A stretch of DNA of 64,000 nt from Channallabes apus (lineage: Eukaryota > Chordata > Actinopteri > Siluriformes > Clariidae). Within the stretch, counting starts at the first letter, position 1, and every line of letters begins with the position of its first letter. Location of the stretch: NCBI GenBank assembly GCA_030522415.1, contig CM060130.1:21340965-21404964 (forward strand), in the 5' to 3' direction. A program made the translations under genes and the position numbers. Under the pieces are notes generated by a model. That model was not told where the DNA came from, did no database searches, and saw nothing but the letters and a program-made list of their open reading frames with translations. Below are positions 34,619 through 44,303 of this stretch, piece after piece.

Positions 34619-34860
34619 GTGTGTGTGAGAGTGCCGCTCTTAGGAGCGTGTGTGTGAGAGTGCCGCTCTTAGGAGCGTGTGTGTGAGAGTGCCGCTCTTA
34701 GGAGCGTGTGTGTGAGAGTGCCGCTCTTAGGAGCGTGTGTGTGAGAGTGCCGCTCTTAGGAGCGTGTGTGTGAGAGTGCCGCTCTTAGGAGCGTGTGTGT
34801 GAGAGTGCCGCTCTTAGGAGCGTGTGTGTGAGAGTGCCGCTCATAGAGATGAGCGTGTGT
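34619..34860. repeat. 29-bp minisatellite, seven exact copies plus one variant
   Basis: The period contains gagagtgccgctcttaggag followed by a GT run. Seven copies look identical; the eighth changes at ctcatagagatgag. No spacers are present. Confidence 0.95.
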
Positions 34861-35090
34861 GTATGGGTTGCTCCTAGAGGGGAGCGTGTGGGTCGCTCGT
34901 AGAGTCCTGGGAGCTTTAGCTACCATCTAACCGAGCTTGGGTTATATGGTTGATGTGTGTGGTAACCTGCTTTATAAAACAATCATGCCGTTGCTGTTTT
35001 AATTGGAAAACCTAACTGTCTATATAAAACATTGCACAGTGCATATGGCATTAACAGGTCAGTGTGGTGACAGACTTTTATTTGTTATAT

Positions 35091-35262
35091 GTTCCAGGTA
35101 TTAGAGCCTGTATGTCAGAGCCTGTGTCACAACACAGAGCTCTTGTTACTGTATGTTCCAGGTATTAGAGCCTGTACATGTATGTCAGAGCCTGTGTCCC
35201 AACACAGAGCTCTTGTGATTGTATGTTTCGGGTATTAGAGCCTGTATGTTAGAGACGGTATC
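35091..35262. repeat. Tandem repeat, three copies of 64-70 bp
   Basis: Each copy starts gttccaggtattagagcctg (the third with gtttcggg) and contains an acaacacagagctcttgt palindrome-like word. Confidence 0.85.
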
Positions 35263-35726
35263 TCCCCACAGACGGAGATTATGTGTTACAAGATTTTATG
35301 AATCTAAAATATATGAAAGTCTAATGTTTATCAGTACATTACAGAAAATAATGAACTTTATCACAATACGCAAATTTTTTGAGAAGGACCTGTAGACCTG
35401 TTTCATCTGCATCTTTTGACGCTGGAGAACTGTCTATTGTGGCCAAGCTGACATTATCAATGCTCTCAAAGTTAACATTATCGGCAATGACTTTGTCTCT
35501 GATCTCCCGGAGTCTGATGATGTTGTTCTCACGAACCATATCCACAATGAGGGTTTCATATTTGTGCTGCTGTAAATATGGCAACCCTCCCACCTCTATG
35601 TGGCATTCTTTCAACTCTAAAGAAAGAAACTGTGTTGTCAATTGACATGTTTTACAATAACAACTGATTTGAAACCAATAGACTACTTTCACAGGCTTGT
35701 AAAACTGTATTGTGACAAAGAAAGCA

Positions 35727-36101
35727 TTCATTCATTCATTTTCTATACCGCTTAATCCTGTGTTCAGGGTCGCGGGGGACCTGGAGCCTATCCCAGGAGA
35801 CTTCGGGCACTAGGCGGGGTACACCCTGGACAGGGTGCCAATCCATCGCAGGGCACACACACATACACACACTCACACACCCAATCACACACTACGGGCA
35901 ATTTGGGAACGCCAATTAGCCTAACCTGCATATCTTTGGACTGTGGGAGGAAACCGGAGTACCCGGAGGAAACCCACCAAGCACGGGGAGAACATGCAAA
36001 CTCCATGCACACAGAGACGGGAATCGAGCCTGGCCGGGGAATCGAACCCAGACCCTGGAGGTGCAAGGCGACAGTGCTAACCACTACACCACCGCGCCGC
36101 C
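35727..36101 (-). mobile_element. tRNA-derived SINE
   Basis: On the minus strand it begins with a polymerase III-type head: A-box-like TGGTGTAGTGGTTAGCAC and B-box-like GGGTTCGATTCCC. It ends in ATTC/ATGAATGA repeats. The target-site duplication gacaaagaaagca is exact at 35714-35726 and 36102-36114. It interrupts the mariner-type transposase. Confidence 0.92.
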
Positions 36102-36798
36102 GACAAAGAAAGCAATAGAGTACAATACCTGTTGTGTTGTCTGAATGCCCTGAAAATGGTGGCCACGGTGAACCTACTCAGGTTTGGACGGACTCTTTGT
36201 CCTGCTTCAGCCCTTGTCATGCCATGGTCAATGACTGTTGCTCGCATCTCGTCCGTAATGATGGTGCGAGGTTGTCTTGCTTTCCCTCCTGAAACTTCTT
36301 CTCTCCGTTGTTGGCCTCCTCCTCTTCCTCCTCTGATTTGAACTCCTCTTCCTCGTTGGCCTGCTCCTCTTCTTCCACAGCCAGCTCTTCTCCCTCCTCT
36401 GACTTAGAATTCCTTTTCCCCTGACTCTGCTTCATCCATTGTTTTTGTTTGGAATCTTCAGCAAACTGTGCACTCTGAACTTGATTTTATACATGTGGTC
36501 ACAGCATTAGCAACAACTGCCTTCAATTTTGAGTCTTTGTGTGTAATGAATGACGCCAGGTGTGTTCATTGTGTTCAAATATTGCTGACTGTGGCAAGCA
36601 TTTTGCATCACATGAGCTTTCATTTGAGAATATGAGCAGAGTTCTTTTGCAACTTTTGTTTCATGAATTGTGTCTTCATGTGAACTGTGCTTATGATATT
36701 GGAAAATGATGGCTAGATTTATTAAATGTGTTTAGACAACTGGTACAGTAATTTGGTTTAGAAGATTGGCTTTTGTGTTTTAGCATTTGAGAAACTGT

Positions 36799-37140
36799 TT
36801 TGATGTTACATTTCGTCTGCTTTGCAAAAGTTGCTGCTCTTTGTGATCTGAGTATATATCTGACTGAAATAAAGCTGCTCACATTGGTGTTTTCTTTTCA
36901 CGTTGCAAAAGGTGATTTGAACAGCTTGATTTCATTCATGAAGTGCGGCAACTTTTGCAAAACAGATGAAATGTAAAATCAATAACAGTACCCCAGATAG
37001 ACAACAAAACACAATTATATACTAATTATATACTAAATAAACGCAGCCTTTTTATAAAGTGAAAGTGCACGCCGATGTGAGCAGCTTTATTTTTGTCATA
37101 ATATACTCACATCACAAAAAACAAGAGAACTAATGAAAAT
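36799..37140. mobile_element. Fold-back (MITE-like) element in U1
   Basis: Arms near 36830-36930 and 36940-37120 are inverted: gactgaaataaagctgctca against tgagcagctttatttttgtc, and tgctttgcaaaagttgc against gcaacttttgcaaaac. Counterparts lie in U3 (52380-52690) and, split, in U0 (6820-6880 and 18724-18800). It has no coding capacity. Confidence 0.7.
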
Positions 37141-38499
37141 GTAGCTTAGAGACGATATGAGGTCATTATCATATGTGAACGCCTGCTTAATAGTTTGTAA
37201 TAATCAGTAGTTTTGTTATAATTACGGTTATGTCGATTGTGATGTTACGGTTTCATTATCAGTTATTTTGGGCTCAGTAGAAAATTTTTCAATAGACAAC
37301 CGTTCAAGAATTTAACAATCATTGTCGATAAAACTTCTTTATTGCTCTCTCGAAGGTTAGCGGCTTCGGCCATGTTTAAGCATGTGGTGTGTGTGCTTGC
37401 CCTGTGTATGTGTGCTTGTGCTGAGAGTAATAAACTACTCCCCAGCCATTTGCATTGGGGAGCAAGTAAGCTCACTCGTACTCCAAGATCCCTGCTAGCG
37501 TCGAAAAACGCTACAATATGAAGTCATTGTATCAGTCTGACACTGGTGTTAATTAACATCATGATTGGCTGTGAAATAGCAGGATTCATAAAAGGACAAA
37601 ACATTGCTTTTGAGATTTTTTAAACTTAACATCTCTGCACATGGCCACCATGCTTTCTTTAGGAAGTAAACAAAATATTCCAGATATCAGTCACACACTG
37701 ATGATTATTTCAAAGACCTGGTTTTATGTGTTTGTTGTATAATAGAGTACTGAGACATGATTGGATAGTTTTGCAGAGGTTATAACAACAGCTGAATTTG
37801 TGGAAATTATCTCAATCTGGTGGAAAGCAAAATTCCTGTCACCTGCCACTTTTTTAGCATCAGATTAATTAAATAGATTTTAATTACCCAAGTCCAAGTT
37901 TTGACAATAAAAACACAATAAACGTCATTTAGTTTTTACTCTCTTGTACTCAAGGTTGTTCATGACAAAATGGTCAATTTAAAAACTGCTATACAGCAAG
38001 TTCACTCAACTTTTAGAGAAATGTGCTGGCCAAACTAAACATTGTGGTTTAGTTGACACAACATGTACCCAGTTCAAAATCTTAAGTCGACTCAACTGGT
38101 AGTTTAAATATTTAAGTCAGATCAAGTTGTATTGGTGTGGGTTCAGTTAATTATATTCCTGTAGGGTTGAATTTTCCTCTATTCACAAAAGTAAGTTGTC
38201 TCCCATTGTAGCCCCCTGCCGTAGTTGTTTCAAGTGAAAAACAAGTTAGCCAAACAATACCACAACAATTAAAAGACACAAACATGACTTCAAAAAAAAC
38301 ATTTTTTTCCAGAATTAGTCAAAGTTAAAACAGTGATCTGCATAAAACAGGAGAATACATGTTCTATTTTACTTCAAGGTGAATAAAATACCTAGAGACC
38401 ACCAGCTGCTTATTAGTATCTTACTGATTCTTTTATACTACAACATCATAATCATTGTTAATAACTAGCAAAGGTGAAAAAAAAAATCCAATGTAAATA
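37141..38499 (+). repeat. Unit U1 spacer
   Basis: Matches 18800-20150 of U0 over most of its length. A/T-rich, with no ORF shared between the copies. No gene seen. Confidence 0.7.
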
Positions 38500-38722
38500 T
38501 TTCTGTTCCTTAAGGGGAACTAGCGGTATATTAGCACAATGCTACATTATACAGATTTACTGTGTGTGATGACTGATTGTTGTCTAGTTTTCCTCTTTTT
38601 TATTAAGACACACATCAGCTGTGTTTTAACCAGAGTAACAGTTACTTTCACATTTTCACATGAAACAATTCACATTTATAATCATGTATTAAATCTTCAC
38701 TCTCTATTATTTACTTTCACAG

Positions 38723-38732
38723 AAACTAAAGG
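38723..38732 (+). other. Candidate 10-nt microexon, U2 (AAACTAAAGG)
   Basis: Same 10-mer and splice borders as in U1. Confidence 0.5.
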
Positions 38733-38927
38733 GTGAGTATAAAGTCTTTTCTCTGATAGTGATGTGTTGATGCTGCATGAATAATATATTTATTGTGCAG
38801 ATGAAATAGATTGGACTGTGCTGTGTGTTCAGACTGCAATAGCACATAGATATATGAGCATCATGAGCATAGTGTAGTGAACACAACAGACTGTGATCGC
38901 TGGCAGAACATTCATCATGCTGTTGTC

Positions 38928-38929
<2 letters not shown>

Positions 38930-38985
<56 letters not shown>
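38930..38985. repeat. (CA)n microsatellite in U2
   Basis: About 27 CA dinucleotides. Confidence 0.97.
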
Positions 38986-38987
<2 letters not shown>

Positions 38988-39155
38988 TCTGAGCTACACA
39001 CTGATACTGGAAGTTAGAGATCAAAGGCACAGATGGAAAAGTAGAAAAGACGAGTAAAGAGCTCGAGGAGAGAGAAACTTTCATACAGAAGAGCTTGTGA
39101 CAGAAACAGATTAATAAAGCTCAGTTTAGACGTCTTCACTCTCGTCGTTTCTCAG

Positions 39156-39201
39156 ACTCGTGTCTTTAATGAACTCTATGATGAGACTCTCGAACTGAAC
39201 A
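39156..39201 (+). other. Candidate 46-nt exon, U2
   Basis: Identical to the U1 segment, bordered by ctcag and gtgagt. In U2 and U3 about 270 bp follow it that U1 lacks. Confidence 0.5.
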
Positions 39202-39720
39202 GTGAGTAGAAATGAACAGCAGCAGTGAGTGTTTGCTTCACACACGGCAACATGATCACATTATTACTGTATAGTGGATTTATTTATGAAAAACTACAAT
39301 CATGTGTTATACGTGATTATAGCGTGTGAGGCTTTATGATGATTGTAGGTGATTATGTAGAGAATAACACAACAGATTCTGCTGTTATATGACAATAATG
39401 CATGAGTGTGTAATTAAATAATCATGATGCTCAGCGCTGTAACTTCATATGGAGTGTTTTATTCAACAGTTGATCACAGATATGTTACTGCACTGAGAAA
39501 ACACACTGCATGAAGTATTTCACTCTCTAAATATAAACTATTTATACTGACTGTGTATCTATTGTTATATTTAATAAAAAGTCTTACAACTGGAGCTGAA
39601 CATGTTTGTACTGAAAGCACAGAGTGAAGATTGTTCAGCAGATATTCTGACTGTAAATCAGAAGTTTTTCTCTTTATATTTTATCTAACATTACATTTCT
39701 CTCTCTGTTGTTCCACACGA

Positions 39721-39734
39721 CACCTTCAGCACCG
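39721..39734 (+). other. Candidate 14-nt exon, U2, acceptor altered
   Basis: Same 14-mer as U1, preceded by cacacga instead of an AG-ending acceptor, and followed by gtaagt. Confidence 0.35.
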
Positions 39735-40137
39735 GTAAGTAAATAACTCGACTTCACACTAATGATAAACACTGATATTTTATAAACTCATCACGTTTAT
39801 CAGATTTTAATTCAGGAATCAAACAAAGATAAAAACATGTTCAGATGATGTTTATGTGAAGGACTCTGATCAGTAAGTGAGATTTCGCTTTCGTCACTCA
39901 GCTTCTTACCCACAATGCACCTGTGTGTAACCCCACTGCACTGCAGTAATGCAGAGATTTTCACAAATTTAATGAATCTAACACCCCCATTCCACTGAGG
40001 CGAATTTGCTCTCGAATCTAAACCGATGCAAATTCGCTATGACTTCTGGAGAGCTCGGTAGAGGTAACGGCTCCTTACAGCCTCTTTTGGTCTCTGTGTG
40101 AATTCTGACATGGAGTGTGGATTGGAGGGTGTAAAGA

Positions 40138-41020
40138 AATCCCTTCCGCTCCTCCCAACATCAGTCTCATAATTAAGATTTATTAGATGTATTATAATAG
40201 TTTTATTAGAAGTCAAATGCAGAATAGAAATTATTTGATCTAAAATGTCTGTGGTTTGATCATCTCTGTTAATTTCATAATAAAGTCTGATGACAAATTT
40301 ATACCATCTAATTTTTAGTGCTAAAATATATGTGGAAAACCTGCCATCTTTTCAGAAAAGCTTTAAGTGAGTTTCTGAAAATAAGGGCTTTGGTTTTGTA
40401 TACGATGATCCGACTATACAGTACAAGCCCTGGCCTTTTGTCTAACAGTAATCACACACCTTACACCACATGGATCAGGTTCTGTATATTCTAGCAGGAC
40501 AGAGAAAATTACAATATCTGCATTGAGCGCAGCTAGATTCAAAGAAGATTCAACCTCTGTATCCTGCCTCTCTCCATGTGAGACTCGGAGAGGAAATTCC
40601 CACTTTTGATTCACCTGAGGCTGCCGAGGCTTTTTACAAACACCGCATCCTTGTACAGGACTAAAGTCCGGCTCTGGCTGTACCAAATTGGCTGTTAAGT
40701 TACATTCTACAGACAATTGTCCTGAGGTGACATGGTGACTCTATATACCTTTTTTATGTTCATTACCCTAAAGCTTTTACAGTATAAAGTTTAAGATGCT
40801 AGGTTGGATTGAGTGTAAATATTGTGATTTTCTCAGGAAGTGAGAGAGGAAAGTCTGCATAATCGGGAGCCAAGTAAAGTAAAAGGATTCGGATGTTTGG
40901 TTATGTGTTACGTGTTGTTTTTATGCTTTTACAAGAGTTTACTTAGTGAGCAAACATGTATATTTCTGTTGGTATCTCTGATTTGTGTTTGCCTGTTTAA
41001 ATTCATATTCGTCAGATACA
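40138..41020. other. Unassigned 0.9 kb between U2 and Tx1 LINE
   Basis: A minus-strand frame of 100 codons (40414-40716) with a CGVCKKPRQPQ word is the only notable ORF. I do not recognise it. The last 180 bp (40840 onward) read into the Tx1 ORF and may be its leader. Confidence 0.4.
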
Positions 41021-43280
41021 GTATGGCTGATTTCTCTAAAAATCCTGGAGGGTTGAACGTTAGTTTTATTAGCTGGAATGTGAAAGGTCTAACTGCCCCA
41101 ATCAAAAGGGGCAGAATTTTTGCCCATTTAAAAATATTTAAATCTGACATAATATATTTACAGGAAACCCATTGATGATCATCTCAGAATAAAGAAATTG
41201 TGACTGGGACAAATTTGCACTCGAATTTCTATTCTAAGGCCATATTGATACATAAGAACGTGCAGTTTACTGCCCCCGCTACTAATGCAGATCTTCAGGG
41301 AGGATATGTTATAGTATCTGGGATGTTGTATCAGCTCCCTGTTTTATTACTCAATGTATATGATCACATGGGATGATGTGAGGTTTATTAATAAGCTGAT
41401 TTCTTCATTGCCAGATCAAAATTTTTGGTGGTGATATACAGTAAATTGCATTATGGACCCGTCCCTTGACTCTTCTAACACCAAATCCTTTATCCTGTTT
41501 TAAGATGGCACAAGCCTTGTCTACATTTATAGATCAAGTGGGGGCTGGTGATCCTTGGCATTTTCTATTTCCACGGACCAGAGTATACTCCTACAATTCA
41601 CAAATTAACCACTCCTACTCAAAAATTCATTATTTCTTTATAGAAAAATCTTTACTGTACTTATGTAGGACAATTTGAGTATTTACCTATTGTGGAATCA
41701 GATCACACTCCTTAGCAATTAGACCTTATTTGCAATTTGAGGTATAATGGACAGCCTTCGGTGTTTGTAACAATATAAGCTTGTTATCAGATCCTGAGTT
41801 TTGTACATTTGTATCAACAGCTATAGATAATTTCCTCCTATAGATCAGAAACGATTTCTGCTTCTACACTGTGGGAAACACTTAAAGTAGTTATTAGGGG
41901 TGAAATAAGTCCATATACCCCAACTTTCACAAAAAAAAACTAACAAAAGCTGGATAATCTAATTGACTCTATAAGGTTAGATTACATATTGTATATACAG
42001 TATGTGCACGGGCGACACCATAAAACATGGACACGAGGCGATGTCTTACGGGAAAAAGGGAATTTATTTTGAAAAAATGGGGAAGGAAAGGGTTAAAGGA
42101 GGGAGGATGGAGAGAAAGGGAAGGAAAGGTTTGTGCACGTGCAGGTCCACGCTCCCATGCGGCTGACGATAGGTGGCAGTGGGCGGAGTGGCAGAACGGA
42201 GCACGTGGAGGCAGCGCTACTGCACGCTCCCACGTGACAGGGTTTCTCCCGCTGTGGATGGCTGGCCTGGCTGGGATCGGGGGTTTAACGCTTTTCCTCT
42301 TCGGCGGCGGGGACGCGAAGGTGGGCTCGGTGCGGGAGTGAAGGTGCTACGGGGGGAACGAAGAGCGGAATTCCAGTGTGCTTTATTTAAAGTCCCTGAG
42401 GCGCGTCGCATCGCCCCACTCGCATGCCACTCTGTCCTGCTCCACCGCATCACGTACTTCCCGGAGTAAACCCCGCGTCTTGCTTTTATAATGCGGAGCA
42501 AGCCCGAGATCCTATTAATGCTGATTATCGCCAGCCGGCCCAAATTAGCATCTCCGTCCCTTTGCATATCTGCAGAAGGTGGTGCCGCCTATCTAGGGAG
42601 CCTACGGAGTGAGCGAGGAGCGATAGTAGATTTGGGCGCACGCCCATCACAGGTGCACGAAGTGACCATTTGCTCCACATCCCCTTCATCTAAACTTTAT
42701 AAGGGAAGGCTAAACATTCAAGTTCAGTATAACTAATTATTAACAAACAAAACGGAATTCTATTTATTATGTTCATGTATGTATATATGTACACGGAGAG
42801 AAAGCAGGACAGCTTTTAGTCCACAAGTTAAAATCTAAAGCTGCCTCTAAACTTACAGGGTCCAATTTATAACACCAATTTTAATAGTCAACCCAATTCA
42901 AATTAATAATATCTTAAAGAACTCAAATATGTGTTCATCTGAAAGCCCTGAATCTGCCTCGGTAATGTTGGAATTTCTGAACTTTCTCGGACTATAAAAT
43001 AAATTTTCATTGGCATTAGAACTCCAAACAGGTCTGTTGTATCTCAGAGGCAAATTCTTGTACTATTTCACCTCTTCCTGCTTCATCTAATTTTATCTAA
43101 ATTATCTCTCTGTATTTCACTGTATACTTAATAGCCAGTTGTTACAAATACCCTCAAGATTTAGAAGAAGTTTAGACAATGCTTTGGTTGTAAAGACCTC
43201 TCCATAGACAGTCCTACAGTATATGCAAGAACAACCTCTTCCTCCTGGCTAAACTAGACTGGCAACGTCACTGGCAACAA
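41021..43280 (+). mobile_element. Tx1/L1-type LINE fragment, split by a solo LTR
   Basis: From the Met at 41023 the endonuclease begins with FISWNVKGLTAPIKRGRIF and IIYLQETH. Later words in other frames are NCIMDPSLD, FIDQVGAGDPWHFLFPRT and SDH near 41700. After the LTR (42003-42668) the reading resumes with LYKGRLNIQVQYN and EKAGQLLVHKLKSKAASKL (42800-42860), the linker before RT. Stops and frameshifts occur throughout and the RT core is missing. From about 42960 to 43280 the match fades. Confidence 0.75.
42003..42668 (+). mobile_element. Solo LTR, CpG-rich
   Basis: Begins tgtgcacgggcgacacc and ends ggtgcacgaagtgacc. Much richer in G, C and CpG than its surroundings, with a ttttataatg TATA-like box near 42486. 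A second, shorter copy in the opposite orientation is at 49605-49845. The Tx1 reading frame lies on both sides, so this is an insertion without an internal region. The family is not identified. Confidence 0.6.
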
Positions 43281-44303
43281 TTCAATTCAATTCAGTTTTA
43301 TTTGTATAGCGCTTTTAACAATTGACATTGTCTCAAAACAGCTTTACACAATCAAAAGAATTATTTAAGTTTGTATGGAATGTGAATGTGTATGAATCAA
43401 AATGTTCAGGTAGTCCCTGGTGAGCAAGCCCGAGGGCGACAGTGGCAAGGAAAAACTCCCTGAGATGGTAATAGGAAGAAACCTTGAGAGGAACCAGACT
43501 CGACAGGGAACCCATCCTCATCTGGGTGAAACAGATAGCAGGAAATGATCTGCATTTATACAGTGTTAAATGTTAGGTTCAGCTACTGTATAATAGTTGA
43601 TGTTAATTGATGTTATAATAGTTGATGTAAAATGGAGTCCAGTAGTTATTCGAGACTCAGATAGACTTGTAGAAAGTTCCAGTCCTGAACTATCGAATTG
43701 TCACGTCCTCAGAGAAACAGCTGACAACACCAGTCGAGGCCAGAACCATCTTCTAAGTAGATAGAATCATCCCCAGACACCAGGCGCATCCTAAAGAGAC
43801 ACACGGGGCATCCATGCGACGAGACCTCCAACCAGAAACCGGGCACCAGGATGGATCAGACAGGTCCGGAGGACAGAGGGAGTCTGGATCACTGGCAGCT
43901 CAGGAACCACATGTGTAGCTCGACAGAGAGAGAGAGAGAGAGAGTGAAAGGGGCAGACAGGGGGAGAGAGGAAAGAGAAAGAGGGGGAGGAAGAGAAGAG
44001 GAGGAGAGATTGCAATTAGGTATGGTCACAGTCACAATGTCTAATGTGAATGTATATTTACTGTAGAGTGCAAGCAGGGACTCCGGCAGGACTAACTATG
44101 ACAGCATAACTAAAAGGGAGAGCCAGAAGGAAACACAAACATGAGGGCTCCCTGAGATGTAAAGCAAACAATCACCTCACCGTCAACAAACCTGAGTGAT
44201 CAAGTGAGATTGAGGAACACAGCATCTAAACATACCAGTTCACCATAATACTCTACGTCCATGAGTCCCCCAGATCTGCTCCTTTACCTTATGGCTAATC
44301 TAT

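Larger units (their letters stand above)
31350..35278. mobile_element. Composite insertion in Tc1 right terminal repeat
   Basis: Bounded by ttatgt at 31344-31349 and 35279-35284, a likely 6-bp target duplication. It comprises a palindrome-bearing stretch with a TATA-like box (31350-31636), an L2 LINE (31637-34222) and a GT-rich region with two tandem arrays (34223-35278). The ends resemble LTR-type sequence (tgtaagggactac at the left), but no paired LTR or coding interior is seen, so the class is unresolved. Confidence 0.55.
30116..35392 (+). mobile_element. Tc1-like transposon with insertion in its right terminal repeat
   Basis: The left end is CAGGTCATTCTCAAAAAATT after a TA at 30114-30115; the right end is its inverse, finishing ACCTG at 35388-35392 before TA at 35393-35394. 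Inverted repeats exceed 100 bp. The right repeat is split at 31349/35285 by a 3.9 kb insertion. Native length is about 1.34 kb. Confidence 0.9.
29115..36330 (-). pseudogene. mariner/IS630-type transposase, interrupted twice
   Basis: In minus-strand order: helix-turn-helix region near 36120-36250 (ITDEMRATVIDHGMT and PNLSRFTVATIFRAF words), break by the SINE, second DNA-binding segment at 35440-35600 (IRLREIRDKVIADN and NVSLATID), break by Tc1, then RVPFERN next to 30113. The DDE domain follows with FLDEAGFNLQKRRQRGRN at about 29860 (catalytic Asp), ICDNVRFHRTNQ near 29600 and a C-terminal ACVDLRVEAFQGWIRHSRAF near 29370. A Glu-rich patch at 36217-36435 lies outside the recognisable domain and may be read-through. 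It is not functional. Confidence 0.8.
28892..36798 (-). mobile_element. mariner/IS630-type DNA transposon carrying nested insertions
   Basis: Terminal inverted repeats: cagtttttctcaaatgctaa at 28892 onward and the inverse ttagcatttgagaaactg ending near 36797. The empty site is seen in U0 near 6797-6815. Without the Tc1 insertion (30114-35393) and the SINE (35727-36101) the element is about 2.2 kb. Its transposase, on the minus strand, is broken. Confidence 0.85.
38500..40137 (+). repeat. Duplicated host unit U2, core
   Basis: Opens with ttctgttccttaaggggaac shared with U3 and U5. It carries all three splice-bordered segments and a CA run (38930-38985), and ends at gtgtaaagaaat, where unrelated sequence begins. 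Confidence 0.85.

Noticed and set aside
34619..34860. CRISPR-like regular 29-bp array
   Set aside because: The copies are directly adjacent without spacers, the content is GT-rich low complexity, and the genome is eukaryotic. It is a minisatellite.
36060..36100. tRNA gene suggested by A-box and B-box words
   Set aside because: It belongs to a tRNA-derived SINE with flanking target duplication and ATTC tail; no cloverleaf can be completed.
36217..36435. Glu-rich minus-strand ORF as an independent gene
   Set aside because: It joins the mariner-type helix-turn-helix region and lies inside the transposon ends; low-complexity GAG/GAA sequence.
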